A DNA stretch of 7,260 nucleotides from Bacteroidales bacterium (GTDB taxonomy: Bacteria > Bacteroidota > Bacteroidia > Bacteroidales > SM23-62). Position numbers and translations under genes: made by a program. This document shows, in pieces, positions 1 through 6,328 of this stretch; position 1 is the stretch's first letter; every line of letters begins with the position of its first letter. The DNA is taken from positions 1 to 7,260 of the forward strand of contig JADHVS010000212.1 in NCBI GenBank assembly GCA_016783865.1. Reading direction: 5' to 3'. The notes beneath the pieces are model-generated. The model was not told where the DNA came from and did no database searches. It saw nothing but the letters and a program-made list of their open reading frames with translations.

Positions 1-1
1 G

Positions 2-970
2 GAAGACATTGATACCATCTACCATGATGCCGCCATGATTACAACCTTTGAAGATTTTACCGATCACATTCCGGGAACAGGCGTTAGTTTTGACATGGTT
101 GCCGTCCCGGGAGGTGCATTTTTAATGGGTAGCCCTCCCGATGAGGTTTCAAGAAAGGAAAACGAAGGACCGGTTGTTGAAGTTGGATTGGATTCATTCT
201 TTATAGGGAAAATTGAGGTTACATGGACTGAATACCTGGTCTTTTTCTCCGCAACAGGTTCTGAAGGAAAGACAAGCGATGCATACCTGACCGTAACTAA
301 TGACGATGCTCCCGATGCAATTTCAGGACCTACTCCGCCATGGGGAGCACCCGACCAGGGATGGGGAAAACAGGATTTCCCGGCCATTACAATGACACCT
401 CACGCTGCAGATGTTTATTGCCAGTGGTTATCTGAAGTAACAGGCAAAAAATACCGTTTGCCTACCGAGGCAGAGTGGGAATATGCTGCCAGGGGCGGCA
501 CAACAGGTCCCTATTTCTTTGAGGGAGACCCGAAAAAATTTGAATCAAAGAAATATATTAAGAAACAATTTGAATCAGATACGTCAGGAATTGTTAACTT
601 TATTAATTATCGTTTAAACAGCCGTGGAAGAACTGTTGATCCTGCTATGATAAAACCCAATCCTTTAGGGCTGGTCAATATGCTTGGTAATGTTGCAGAA
701 TTTTGCAAGGATTGGTATGACCCGGATATATACGGAAAATATACGGCAGGAATCAAAAATCCTACCGGACCTGAAACCGGGGAAGAACGAGTTATCCGTG
801 GTGGTTCTTTCAGAAGTGCAGCTGGAGAGGTCAGATGTGCATCACGGGAACATACGCGAACCGTTCCCTGGCTGAAGACCGATCCGCAGATACCCAAAAG
901 CATCTGGTGGTATTCGGATTGCATCCATGTAGGTTTCAGGGTGGTCTGTGAATATGACAATGACAATTAA
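2..970 (+). CDS. Formylglycine-generating-enzyme (FGE/SUMF1)-like domain protein, 5' end outside the window
   Basis: This is an FGE-sulfatase-fold protein. Residue numbers count from the internal ATG at 35. Family landmarks are the opening VAVPGGAFLMGSP at 23-35, FFIGKIEVTWTEY at 55-67, RLPTEAEWEYAARGG at 141-155, MLGNVAEF at 216-223, RVIRGGSF at 252-259 and the closing GFRVV at 300-304. The frame stays open upstream of ATG 35 to the window edge, and that ATG has no ribosome-binding site. The true start and any signal peptide are therefore probably upstream. True FGEs carry a catalytic cysteine pair in the loop after GGS(F/Y). Here that loop (260-266) is shorter and has no cysteine; C268 matches the following non-catalytic RCA(A/S)R cysteine. 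Sulfatase activation is therefore unlikely, and a structural or binding role, as in other Bacteroidota FGE-like proteins such as the GldK/GldJ type, is more plausible. The stop (TAA) lies 29 bp before the next gene on the same strand, so co-transcription is likely. Family assignment is firm; function is unknown. Confidence 0.88.
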   Translation, partial: EDIDTIYHDAAMITTFEDFTDHIPGTGVSFDMVAVPGGAFLMGSPPDEVSRKENEGPVVEVGLDSFFIGKIEVTWTEYLVFFSATGSEGKTSDAYLTVTNDDAPDAISGPTPPWGAPDQGWGKQDFPAITMTPHAADVYCQWLSEVTGKKYRLPTEAEWEYAARGGTTGPYFFEGDPKKFESKKYIKKQFESDTSGIVNFINYRLNSRGRTVDPAMIKPNPLGLVNMLGNVAEFCKDWYDPDIYGKYTAGIKNPTGPETGEERVIRGGSFRSAAGEVRCASREHTRTVPWLKTDPQIPKSIWWYSDCIHVGFRVVCEYDNDN

Positions 971-999
971 TACTTGCAAAACCTAAATATTTTATCATT

Positions 1000-2364
1000 A
1001 TGAAAAATGAGAAAAAGGGCGTAAGCCGTAGAAGATTTCTTGAAAATACTGCAGTCATTGGTGCTGCTGTCGGGGCATTGGGAATGAGCAAGCTTGTTTC
1101 TTCATGCACAAGCGAGACAAAACCAGTGCAGGAACTCAACCTGCCACCCCTGCTCGACCAGGCTCCTGATGGTGAACTACTGAAGGCCGGTCTGATAGGT
1201 TGTGGTGGCCGTGGAACCGGGGCAGCCATGGACTTTCTGAGTGCCGGGCCCAACCTTACTATTACAGCCATTGGGGATGTTTTCCAGGACAGGATCGACA
1301 ACTCCAGGGAAGAACTCGGTAAAGAAAAGCAATTGGAATTAACAGATGATCAATGCTTTGTTGGGTTTGATGCCTATCAGAAGGTTATCGATACTGACGT
1401 GGATATCATCATCATGGCCACTCCTCCTTATTTCCGTCCTATGCATTTTAAGGCAGCTATCGAAGCCCGTAAACATGTCTTCATGGAAAAACCGGTTGCT
1501 GTTGACCCGGTTGGCGTAAGATCTGTTATGAGCACTGCAAAACAGGCCGATACATTTGAACTGTGTGTGGTTACCGGAACACAGAGGCATCACCAGAGAG
1601 ATTATATCGAAGTATATAAAAACGTAATGGCTGGCACAATGGGTGATATTGTCTCTGCCAATGCATACTGGAATGGTGGTAAATTATGGCATCGCGACAA
1701 CCAGCCCGGCTGGACCGAGATGGAGTGGATGTTACGTGATTGGGTAAACTGGATCTGGTTATCGGGTGATCATATTGTAGAGCAACACATTCATAATATC
1801 GACGTGATAAACTGGTTTACCGGTAAATTCCCGGTCAAGGCAGTAGGATTTGGCTCAAGGCAACGCAGGCTCACCGGAGATCAGTTCGACAACTTTAGTG
1901 TAGACTTCGTGTATGATGGTGAGGTACATATGCACAGCATGTGCCGCCAGATCAATGATTGTGTGAATAATGTGTCAGAACTGATCAGGGGTACAAAAGG
2001 ATATACCAACGCCCAGAATACTATCTGGAACCCGGACGGCACAGTTCAGTTTGAATATGATTACCCGCTGGATGAGTCGGGTGAAAAAATGAACAATGTT
2101 AAGATCAGCCCGTACGTTCAGGAGCACATCGACCTGGTTACAGCTATCAGGACCGGACAGCATGTAAATGAAGCTGAAAGGACTGCCAAGTCGAACCTGA
2201 CAGCTATCATGGGTAGAGAATCTGCCTATACAGGCAAAGAAGTTACCTGGGATGAGATGATGCAGTCGGACCTTGAGCTTGGCCCGAAAACACTGGCCAT
2301 GGGACCGGTGGATATGGAAGTTGTTATTCCTGCGCCGGGATCTGATCCAAGGGAGAAAGAATGA
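1000..2364 (+). CDS. Gfo/Idh/MocA-family oxidoreductase with Tat (lipoprotein-type) signal
   Basis: This is a predicted NAD(P)-dependent sugar or polyol dehydrogenase-type enzyme of 454 aa. The N-terminus has a twin-arginine motif SRRRFL at residues 9-14, then a hydrophobic stretch. It ends in LVSSC with Cys36 as a possible lipidation site, so export by Tat and anchoring to a membrane is likely. The Rossmann domain starts at 63 with AGLIGCGGRGTG (dinucleotide loop). The family EKP motif is at 163-165 (MEKPVAVDP). The catalytic-domain motif HIHNIDVINWF at 263-273 supplies the usual His/Asp pair (H265, D268 or neighbours). Length is normal for the Tat-signal subfamily common in Bacteroidota and Planctomycetota. 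The ATG has only an AU-rich leader, usual for this phylum. It follows the FGE-like gene closely and faces the isomerase-like gene, which also has a Tat signal. Both may act on the same exported sugar pathway, but that is inference. Substrate is not predictable; because the enzyme is exported, a tightly bound cofactor, as in glucose-fructose oxidoreductase, would be expected. Confidence 0.93.
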   Translation: MKNEKKGVSRRRFLENTAVIGAAVGALGMSKLVSSCTSETKPVQELNLPPLLDQAPDGELLKAGLIGCGGRGTGAAMDFLSAGPNLTITAIGDVFQDRIDNSREELGKEKQLELTDDQCFVGFDAYQKVIDTDVDIIIMATPPYFRPMHFKAAIEARKHVFMEKPVAVDPVGVRSVMSTAKQADTFELCVVTGTQRHHQRDYIEVYKNVMAGTMGDIVSANAYWNGGKLWHRDNQPGWTEMEWMLRDWVNWIWLSGDHIVEQHIHNIDVINWFTGKFPVKAVGFGSRQRRLTGDQFDNFSVDFVYDGEVHMHSMCRQINDCVNNVSELIRGTKGYTNAQNTIWNPDGTVQFEYDYPLDESGEKMNNVKISPYVQEHIDLVTAIRTGQHVNEAERTAKSNLTAIMGRESAYTGKEVTWDEMMQSDLELGPKTLAMGPVDMEVVIPAPGSDPREKE

Positions 2365-2439
2365 GCTAAAGTTACGAATGACTAAAATGACTAAAATTAT
2401 TCTAGTTCATTTTAGTCATTCTAGCTCATTTTAGTCATT
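2360..2439. terminator. Nested inverted repeat between convergent genes, likely bidirectional terminator
   Basis: A 15-bp perfect inverted repeat pairs 2376-2390 with 2407-2421. Directly outside it, 9 bp at 2360-2368 (spanning the oxidoreductase stop codon) pair with 2422-2430. The two stems stack into one 24-bp hairpin with a 7-nt bulge (2369-2375) and a 16-nt loop. A second copy of the 3' arm (2426-2439) can pair with 2377-2390 instead, so two folds compete. The stem is AT-rich, without a classic GC stem plus U-tract, but the position exactly between two convergent stop codons supports a terminator or 3'-end-protecting role for both transcripts. Confidence 0.6.
2401..2438. repeat. Tandem 19-bp direct repeat (two copies) facing a 9-bp tandem repeat
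   Basis: Two adjacent 19-bp units, 2401-2419 and 2420-2438, differ at a single base (T at 2406, C at 2425). Just upstream, a 9-bp unit TGACTAAAA occurs twice in perfect tandem at 2379-2396 and is largely the reverse complement of the core of the 19-bp unit. The whole block is therefore built from copies of one short motif in both orientations, filling the gap between the two convergent stop codons. Confidence 0.8.
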
Positions 2440-2440
2440 T

Positions 2441-3379
2441 CTAAAAGCTATCTACTTCTGCGTAGGCCTTGATCAGGGCTTCCTCTCCTTCTTTCCCTTC
2501 CTGGAAATTCCCGTGTTCCATGCCAACAATACCGGTAAATCCCTTGCTGTGGATATGCTTGAAGACATTTTTATAGTTTATCTCACCGGTTGTAGGCTCT
2601 TTCCTTCCCGGGTTATCTCCAACCTGGAAATAAGCTATTTCGTCCCAGGCCAGGTCGATGTTAGGTATCAGGTTTCCTTCCTGGATCTGCTGATGATAGA
2701 GGTCGTCCAATATTTTACATGAAGGACTGCCCACCGCCTGGCAGATCTGAAATGCCTGCGGGATCTTTTTCAGGAATAATCCCGGGTGATCACGGAAATT
2801 CAGCGGTTCAAGTACCATGATGAGATCATGTGGTTCCAGTATCTCGGAGGCCCTTTTTAAAGCATCTACCACATTTTGTGTCTGGTAACCCTTATCTTTT
2901 CTTAAATCCACGTGGCCGGGTACAACGGTCATCCAGGTGGCATTAACCCGTTTGGCTACTTCAACCGATTCTTCTACGTGGGTAAGGAATTCCTTTAAAA
3001 GATCTTTGTCACCACTTGCAAGGTTCGGTTCCTGCCAGTAGATTTTGTGAGCTACGAAAACGCCCATCTGCATTCCAAGATTAGCCATTTTGCTGGCAAT
3101 TTTTTCCTGCATCGACACCTCCCTGTCCTTCATTCCATTGTCTTCAAAGGCAGTAAATCCTACATCTGCCATGAACTGGAGCTGGTCAAGGAGATCCTCC
3201 CCGGCGCTGTTTTTGAACATCCCGAAATGAGGTGCATATTTAAGTTTAAAATCGTGTTTGCCCGCAGCGGGTCTCATCCCTGCCATTTGACGACTGGCTG
3301 CAAAGGCAGATGAACCGGTAAACAGGGCAGCTGCTCCTGCAGTAAAACCGGTATTTCTTAAAAAATTTCTTCTGTTCAT
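2441..3379 (-). CDS. Hydroxypyruvate isomerase-like / sugar phosphate isomerase-epimerase TIM-barrel protein with Tat signal
   Basis: This 312-aa protein belongs to the AP-endonuclease-2/xylose-isomerase-like TIM-barrel superfamily, closest by motif to hydroxypyruvate isomerase (Hyi). The N-terminus is a Tat-type signal, NRRNFL at residues 2-7 followed by a hydrophobic Ala/Gly-rich core and an AFA-AS cleavage site near 27. The enzyme is therefore predicted to be periplasmic. Expected metal ligands are visible: E191 in VLEPLNF, D226 in DDLYHQQ, Q252 in FQVGD and E288 in GMEHGN. The segment GDNPGRKEPTTGEINY at 254-269 closely resembles the Hyi signature after the third ligand. A periplasmic Hyi-type protein may isomerise or epimerise a keto-sugar or keto-acid rather than hydroxypyruvate itself; that is inference. 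It converges on the oxidoreductase gene, sharing the repeat-rich terminator. The start ATG lacks a clear Shine-Dalgarno. The family is firm and the substrate unknown. Confidence 0.9.
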   Translation of the reverse strand: MNRRNFLRNTGFTAGAAALFTGSSAFAASRQMAGMRPAAGKHDFKLKYAPHFGMFKNSAGEDLLDQLQFMADVGFTAFEDNGMKDREVSMQEKIASKMANLGMQMGVFVAHKIYWQEPNLASGDKDLLKEFLTHVEESVEVAKRVNATWMTVVPGHVDLRKDKGYQTQNVVDALKRASEILEPHDLIMVLEPLNFRDHPGLFLKKIPQAFQICQAVGSPSCKILDDLYHQQIQEGNLIPNIDLAWDEIAYFQVGDNPGRKEPTTGEINYKNVFKHIHSKGFTGIVGMEHGNFQEGKEGEEALIKAYAEVDSF

Positions 3380-3473
3380 ATTGGTGATTTTCAGTTAAGA
3401 TGCTTTTGATTGCTTTAAATTTAGAAATTTGATATTTATTTACATCCTTTATTTGGATTTTTTTACTGGAATC

Positions 3474-3891
3474 ATGTTGGTTATTCTGCAATCATATAAC
3501 TTATCTGAGATCCACTGGATAATTGCCAGCCTCTGCGCTATAATGATCGGCATGTCGAAGACAGGCATTTCGGGGATAGGTCTGGCCGTGGTTCCTATTC
3601 TGACTGCTGTTTTTGGAGGAAAACCTTCGGTAGGACTTCTGTTGCCCATCCTGGTTTTTGCACGGAACCGGAGCATGGTTTTTCTTCATTGTTAATGTGC
3701 TGAAAGTACCCTTGCATATAACGGTTTGGAAGACTATTACCTGGGAATCTTTTCTTTTTGATGTATTAATGATCCCGGGGATTATTAGCGGGGCCTTTCT
3801 GGGCATTTACCTGGTAAAGCTATTCCCGGAGCGGGCATACAGGATCTTTATTATTGGTACCACCCTGGTTGCCGCTTTCTTATTGTGCTGA
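3474..3891 (+). pseudogene. TauE/SafE-family sulfite/anion permease remnant, internal deletion with frame change
   Basis: Two pieces of one membrane protein abut in different frames. The first piece starts at ATG 3474 and reads about 63 residues of TauE/SafE N-terminus: a hydrophobic helix, then SKTGISGIGLAVVPIL, FGGKPSVGLLLPILVFA. From about 3663 that frame gives unrelated residues and stops at 3693-3695. The second piece continues from about 3664 in another frame. It reads the family's C-terminal region, GTGAWFFFIVNVLKVPL, KTITW, PGIISGAFLGI, then LFPERAYRIF, and stops at 3889-3891. A normal member has roughly 250 residues; here only about 140 remain. The missing part is the middle of the protein, roughly 115-120 residues (estimated from memory of the family), including several transmembrane helices. 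No functional permease can be made. A real deletion or a local assembly error could both explain it. The family normally exports sulfite, sulfoacetate or related anions. Confidence 0.85.
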
Positions 3892-3930
3892 GTGAAGATA
3901 TAACAAGGGATAAACTGGCTGAAATCAATT

Positions 3931-3953
3931 CCAGATCAATTCTTTTGATCAGG
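3931..3953. terminator. Small hairpin at the 3' end of the receiver gene and downstream of the permease remnant
   Basis: GATCAA at 3934-3939 pairs with TTGATC at 3945-3950 around a 5-nt loop, and CC at 3931-3932 can pair with GG at 3952-3953 across one A-A mismatch. It overlaps the TGA stop of the receiver gene on the - strand and sits just past the permease remnant on the + strand. The stem is short and no strong U-tract follows, so a terminator role is only tentative. Confidence 0.3.
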
Positions 3954-4320
3954 CTTCATTGAGCAATTCTGAAACAGCAGCCTTGAATTCTTTCTGGTTA
4001 AAGGGCTTTTGAAACACCCTGGAAGCTCCAAAGTGGGTGGCACAATCCAGTAATCCATCCAATTGATACTTACCTCCGCCTGAGATGGCGATTATTTTCA
4101 GGCCGGGTTTGCTTTTCTTCAGCTCCATAATGGTTTCAAGTCCTTCCTTTTCAGGCATAATAATGTCTGTGATTATAAGATCAGGCATCTGATGTTTGCA
4201 CATATTCATCCCTTCCTTCCCGTTCATAGCCAGGTCCACCTCATGACCTTCTTTCTCCAGAAGTTTCTTGATCATAAGCAGGATATAAGGCTCATCATCA
4301 ATAACAAGGATATTGGCCAT
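3949..4320 (-). CDS. Stand-alone CheY-like response regulator receiver protein
   Basis: This is a single receiver (REC) domain of 123 aa with no output domain. All phosphorylation-site residues are present: acidic pair D8/D9 (VIDDE), phospho-acceptor D52 in TDIIMP, the switch Ser S80 in AISGGG and K105 in QKPF. It would be phosphorylated by a histidine kinase in the cytoplasm, act through a protein partner, or relay phosphate onward. It begins 5 bp after the stop of the hybrid kinase on the same strand, so the two are almost certainly co-transcribed and probably work together. The leader has no Shine-Dalgarno, so translation may be coupled to the kinase. The glycine-rich stretch GGGK at 81-84 after the switch Ser is typical of a receiver subgroup often found beside hybrid kinases. 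The domain call is very secure; the output is unknown. Confidence 0.94.
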   Translation of the reverse strand: MANILVIDDEPYILLMIKKLLEKEGHEVDLAMNGKEGMNMCKHQMPDLIITDIIMPEKEGLETIMELKKSKPGLKIIAISGGGKYQLDGLLDCATHFGASRVFQKPFNQKEFKAAVSELLNEA

Positions 4321-4325
4321 AATAA

Positions 4326-5735
4326 TTAGTTTTTCTGATCATCCAGCACCCTTCTGATCACTTTACTGAAGTCGCGGAGGATGATCGGTTTATATATGAT
4401 TTCTGAAATCCCGTTTTTAGTATACAGTATATCCTTAAAAGTATCTGAATAACCTGTAATGACAATAACTTTTAACTCAGGCCTGATCTCCTTCATTTTT
4501 GCAGCAAGCTCAGTTCCCAGCATTTTGGGCATAGCCTGGTCTGTGACAAGGAGATCATATTTCGAGGGATTGGCCTTGAATTCCTTCAGGGCAGATTGGC
4601 TGTTTGACCTGATGTCGACGTTATAACCCAGGCTCTCCAGCATTTTCTTACCCATATAGGTGATTTCCTTCTCATCATCTACAAATAATATGTGCTCACT
4701 CCCCCTGGCTAATTTTTCATTGGTTTCATTCTTATGATGGGTTTCTTCGCTGAACTGTGGAAGATATATCGTGAATGTGCTGCCTTTTCCAGGAATGCTG
4801 TCGACGGCAATAGCTCCGCCATAGTTGCTCACGATCCCGTGAACCACAGATAAACCCAACCCGGATCCTTTACCTACCTCTTTGTTTGTAAAAAATGGTT
4901 CAAAGATCCTTTCCATTGTTTTTTTATCCATTCCATGCCCCGTATCGGAAATCTCAAGCTTGAGATATTTGCCTTTCTTCAGGTGGGAGAATTGGTTGGA
5001 AAGTTTTTTACTCAAATCTACAGCCTTCAGATTAACGCTCAATACACCTCCTGTTTCTGTCATGGCATGGTATGCATTTGTACATAGATTCATAATGATC
5101 TGGTGCATATGTGTTGCATCTGCAAGGATAGTACCGGTATTGTGATTTAGATTATGCTTGATTTCGATGGTTTTTGGCAAAGAGGCCCTTACCAGGTTAA
5201 GTGCTTCTTTAATCACCAGGTTCATCTGAATGGGATTTTTATCAAAATCCACCTCCCGGCTGAAGGTTAATATCTGCTGTACCAGGTCTTTCCCCCTGAT
5301 AGCAGCGTGATTGATCTGTTCAACATCATACCGTAAAGTACTTTCCAACGGCAATTCCTCAAGGGCCATTTCGGTATAACCCATAATGGGAGTCAGGATA
5401 TTATTGAAATCATGAGCAATACCACCGGCAAGGGTACCGATGGTCTCCATCTTCTGAAGCTGGAAAAGCTGTGCTTCCAGATCGGCTCTTTCCCGTTCAT
5501 ACTGTTTCCGTATCTCAATCTCCTTTTTGAGGTCGCGGTTTGCATCTGTCAACTGTTCGGTTCTCTCTTCAACCCTTAGCTCCAGTTCATTATTGGCAGC
5601 TTTTACTTTTTCCTGCTCTGTTTGCAGCAGCTTTCTGAGATAAAAATCCTTTCTTGCTGATAACTCCAGAAAATAGCCTATAAACATGCCGATAACATTG
5701 GCACTTATAAAGAAATAATTGTTATTAACAAGCAC
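4326..5735 (-). CDS. Hybrid sensor histidine kinase, C-terminal part (last TM helix, coiled coil, HisKA, HATPase, REC)
   Basis: This is the catalytic part of a hybrid histidine kinase. Residues count from the alternative GTG at 5735. The order is a hydrophobic segment at about 5-24 (FFISANVIGMFIGYF), a charged coiled coil at about 35-95, then HisKA with phospho-acceptor H108 in GGIAHDFNNIL. The ATPase follows: N-box N216/N220 (IIMNLCTNAYHAM), G1 DTGHGM at 264-269, F-box EPFFTNK at 279-285 and G2 GKGSGLGLS at 288-296. A C-terminal receiver has D353/D354, phospho-acceptor D399 (TDQAMP), T427 and K449 (YKP). All catalytic residues are present. The GTG is not a convincing start: it has no ribosome-binding site, and the same frame continues upstream past a lone TAA (5772-5774) into the sensor half. 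The natural protein is probably 6299-4326, about 657 residues. No Hpt domain is visible. It lies 5 bp upstream of the receiver gene. Confidence 0.9.
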   Translation of the reverse strand: MLVNNNYFFISANVIGMFIGYFLELSARKDFYLRKLLQTEQEKVKAANNELELRVEERTEQLTDANRDLKKEIEIRKQYERERADLEAQLFQLQKMETIGTLAGGIAHDFNNILTPIMGYTEMALEELPLESTLRYDVEQINHAAIRGKDLVQQILTFSREVDFDKNPIQMNLVIKEALNLVRASLPKTIEIKHNLNHNTGTILADATHMHQIIMNLCTNAYHAMTETGGVLSVNLKAVDLSKKLSNQFSHLKKGKYLKLEISDTGHGMDKKTMERIFEPFFTNKEVGKGSGLGLSVVHGIVSNYGGAIAVDSIPGKGSTFTIYLPQFSEETHHKNETNEKLARGSEHILFVDDEKEITYMGKKMLESLGYNVDIRSNSQSALKEFKANPSKYDLLVTDQAMPKMLGTELAAKMKEIRPELKVIVITGYSDTFKDILYTKNGISEIIYKPIILRDFSKVIRRVLDDQKN

Positions 5736-5771
5736 TTCAACCGGGTTTTCGGTCAGCCAAATGGCAGATAT

Positions 5772-5774
5772 TTA
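5772..5774 (-). other. In-frame TAA interrupting the hybrid kinase gene
   Basis: The fragments ending and starting on either side (6299 and 5735) are in the same frame: the difference of 564 bases is divisible by three. Only this one TAA separates them, and the 12 codons between the stop and the GTG read as plausible membrane-sensor sequence. One base change (for example GAA to TAA) would explain it. The window also uses TAA, TAG and TGA as ordinary stops, so codon reassignment is not supported. Confidence 0.85.
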
Positions 5775-6299
5775 ATAGGTGATCACAATTGACCAGCCGG
5801 CAATGGTTGCATAAATGAAGCGAGCCCTGATGAAAGTGTATCCGAAAATAAAGATTAAAAGCAATCCCGCATAATAGGAGTAATCATTGACCAGTCGTGC
5901 AGCGAAAATGAACATGACTATAATCCCTAAACCTGTAAGATACATGATGCCGGAGAGGACAACCTGCATGTATTTTTTAAAAGATTTGGAATAGGAATAC
6001 AAAAAAACAGCCACCAGGCAGGGATAAATAATCGCGAATCTGATAAACCAGAAAATATTCTTCAGATCCGGAATAGAAATGGCATCCAGTATGGCAAAAA
6101 TGCCATAGAAGAACAAAGCCAGAATGATAGAGAAACGAAACGGATTCAATGATTTCTGGAAATAATCGTCCAGGAAGTCTTTTTCGTATTGTTTGAGATT
6201 ACCTTTAAATGCAAGGGTCAACCGGTTGAATTTCCAATTCTCCTGTGGAACAGAAGGCAATCCAAGCAGACTCTTTCCGGCATTTTTTAGTAATTTCAT
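5772..6299 (-). CDS. N-terminal multi-TM sensor part of the same hybrid kinase, cut by a premature stop
   Basis: This 175-residue fragment begins with an amphipathic cytosolic lead of about 50 residues. It continues with hydrophobic segments at about 54-74, 82-104, 111-134, 142-157 and 161-175. The first two contain FFYGIFAILDAI and WFIRFAIIYPC. That pattern resembles the membrane sensor modules that precede signalling domains in some kinases and adenylate/guanylate cyclases. The frame ends in TAA at 5774-5772, inside the fifth hydrophobic segment. The codons after the stop, in the same frame, read ISAIWLTENPVEV and run into the sixth helix and kinase. This is what an intact sensor would look like, so the stop is most simply a nonsense change within one gene. 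Alone, the fragment has no signalling domain and is unlikely to function. It starts 29 bp after the methyltransferase stop. The ligand is unknown; a hydrophobic signal made by the neighbouring methyltransferase is an attractive guess. Confidence 0.82.
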   Translation of the reverse strand: MKLLKNAGKSLLGLPSVPQENWKFNRLTLAFKGNLKQYEKDFLDDYFQKSLNPFRFSIILALFFYGIFAILDAISIPDLKNIFWFIRFAIIYPCLVAVFLYSYSKSFKKYMQVVLSGIMYLTGLGIIVMFIFAARLVNDYSYYAGLLLIFIFGYTFIRARFIYATIAGWSIVITY

Positions 6300-6328
6300 T
6301 TGTTTAATACAGTCTTATTTAACAATAA

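Noticed and set aside
607..966. Long open frames antisense to the FGE-like, oxidoreductase and isomerase genes
   Set aside because: They lie opposite well-conserved genes, show no family motifs and have composition expected of shadow frames.
2376..2439. CRISPR-like repeat array
   Set aside because: The repeats are directly adjacent with no spacers, only two copies of each unit exist, and they fold into hairpins between convergent genes.
3380..3473. Bacteroidota-type promoter (TTTG / TAnnTTTG) in the divergent spacer
   Set aside because: The region is AT-rich and contains TAAATTTA at 3415-3422, a near match for the - strand gene, but no TTTG at the right distance. I could not support a promoter on either strand.
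3429..3473. Upstream TTG start for the permease remnant at 3429
   Set aside because: ATG 3474 begins just before the first family-like helix, and the extra 15 residues upstream look like translated spacer DNA.
5700..5740. GTG at 5735 as a genuine independent start of a short membrane kinase
   Set aside because: There is no ribosome-binding site, and the frame continues sensibly upstream of the GTG to the TAA and beyond, so a broken longer gene is the simpler reading.
5772..5774. TAA read as a sense codon (alternative genetic code or programmed read-through) in the kinase gene
   Set aside because: Other genes in the window end normally at TAA (FGE-like gene), TAG (isomerase, methyltransferase) and TGA (oxidoreductase, receiver). 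No read-through signal is recognisable next to this stop.
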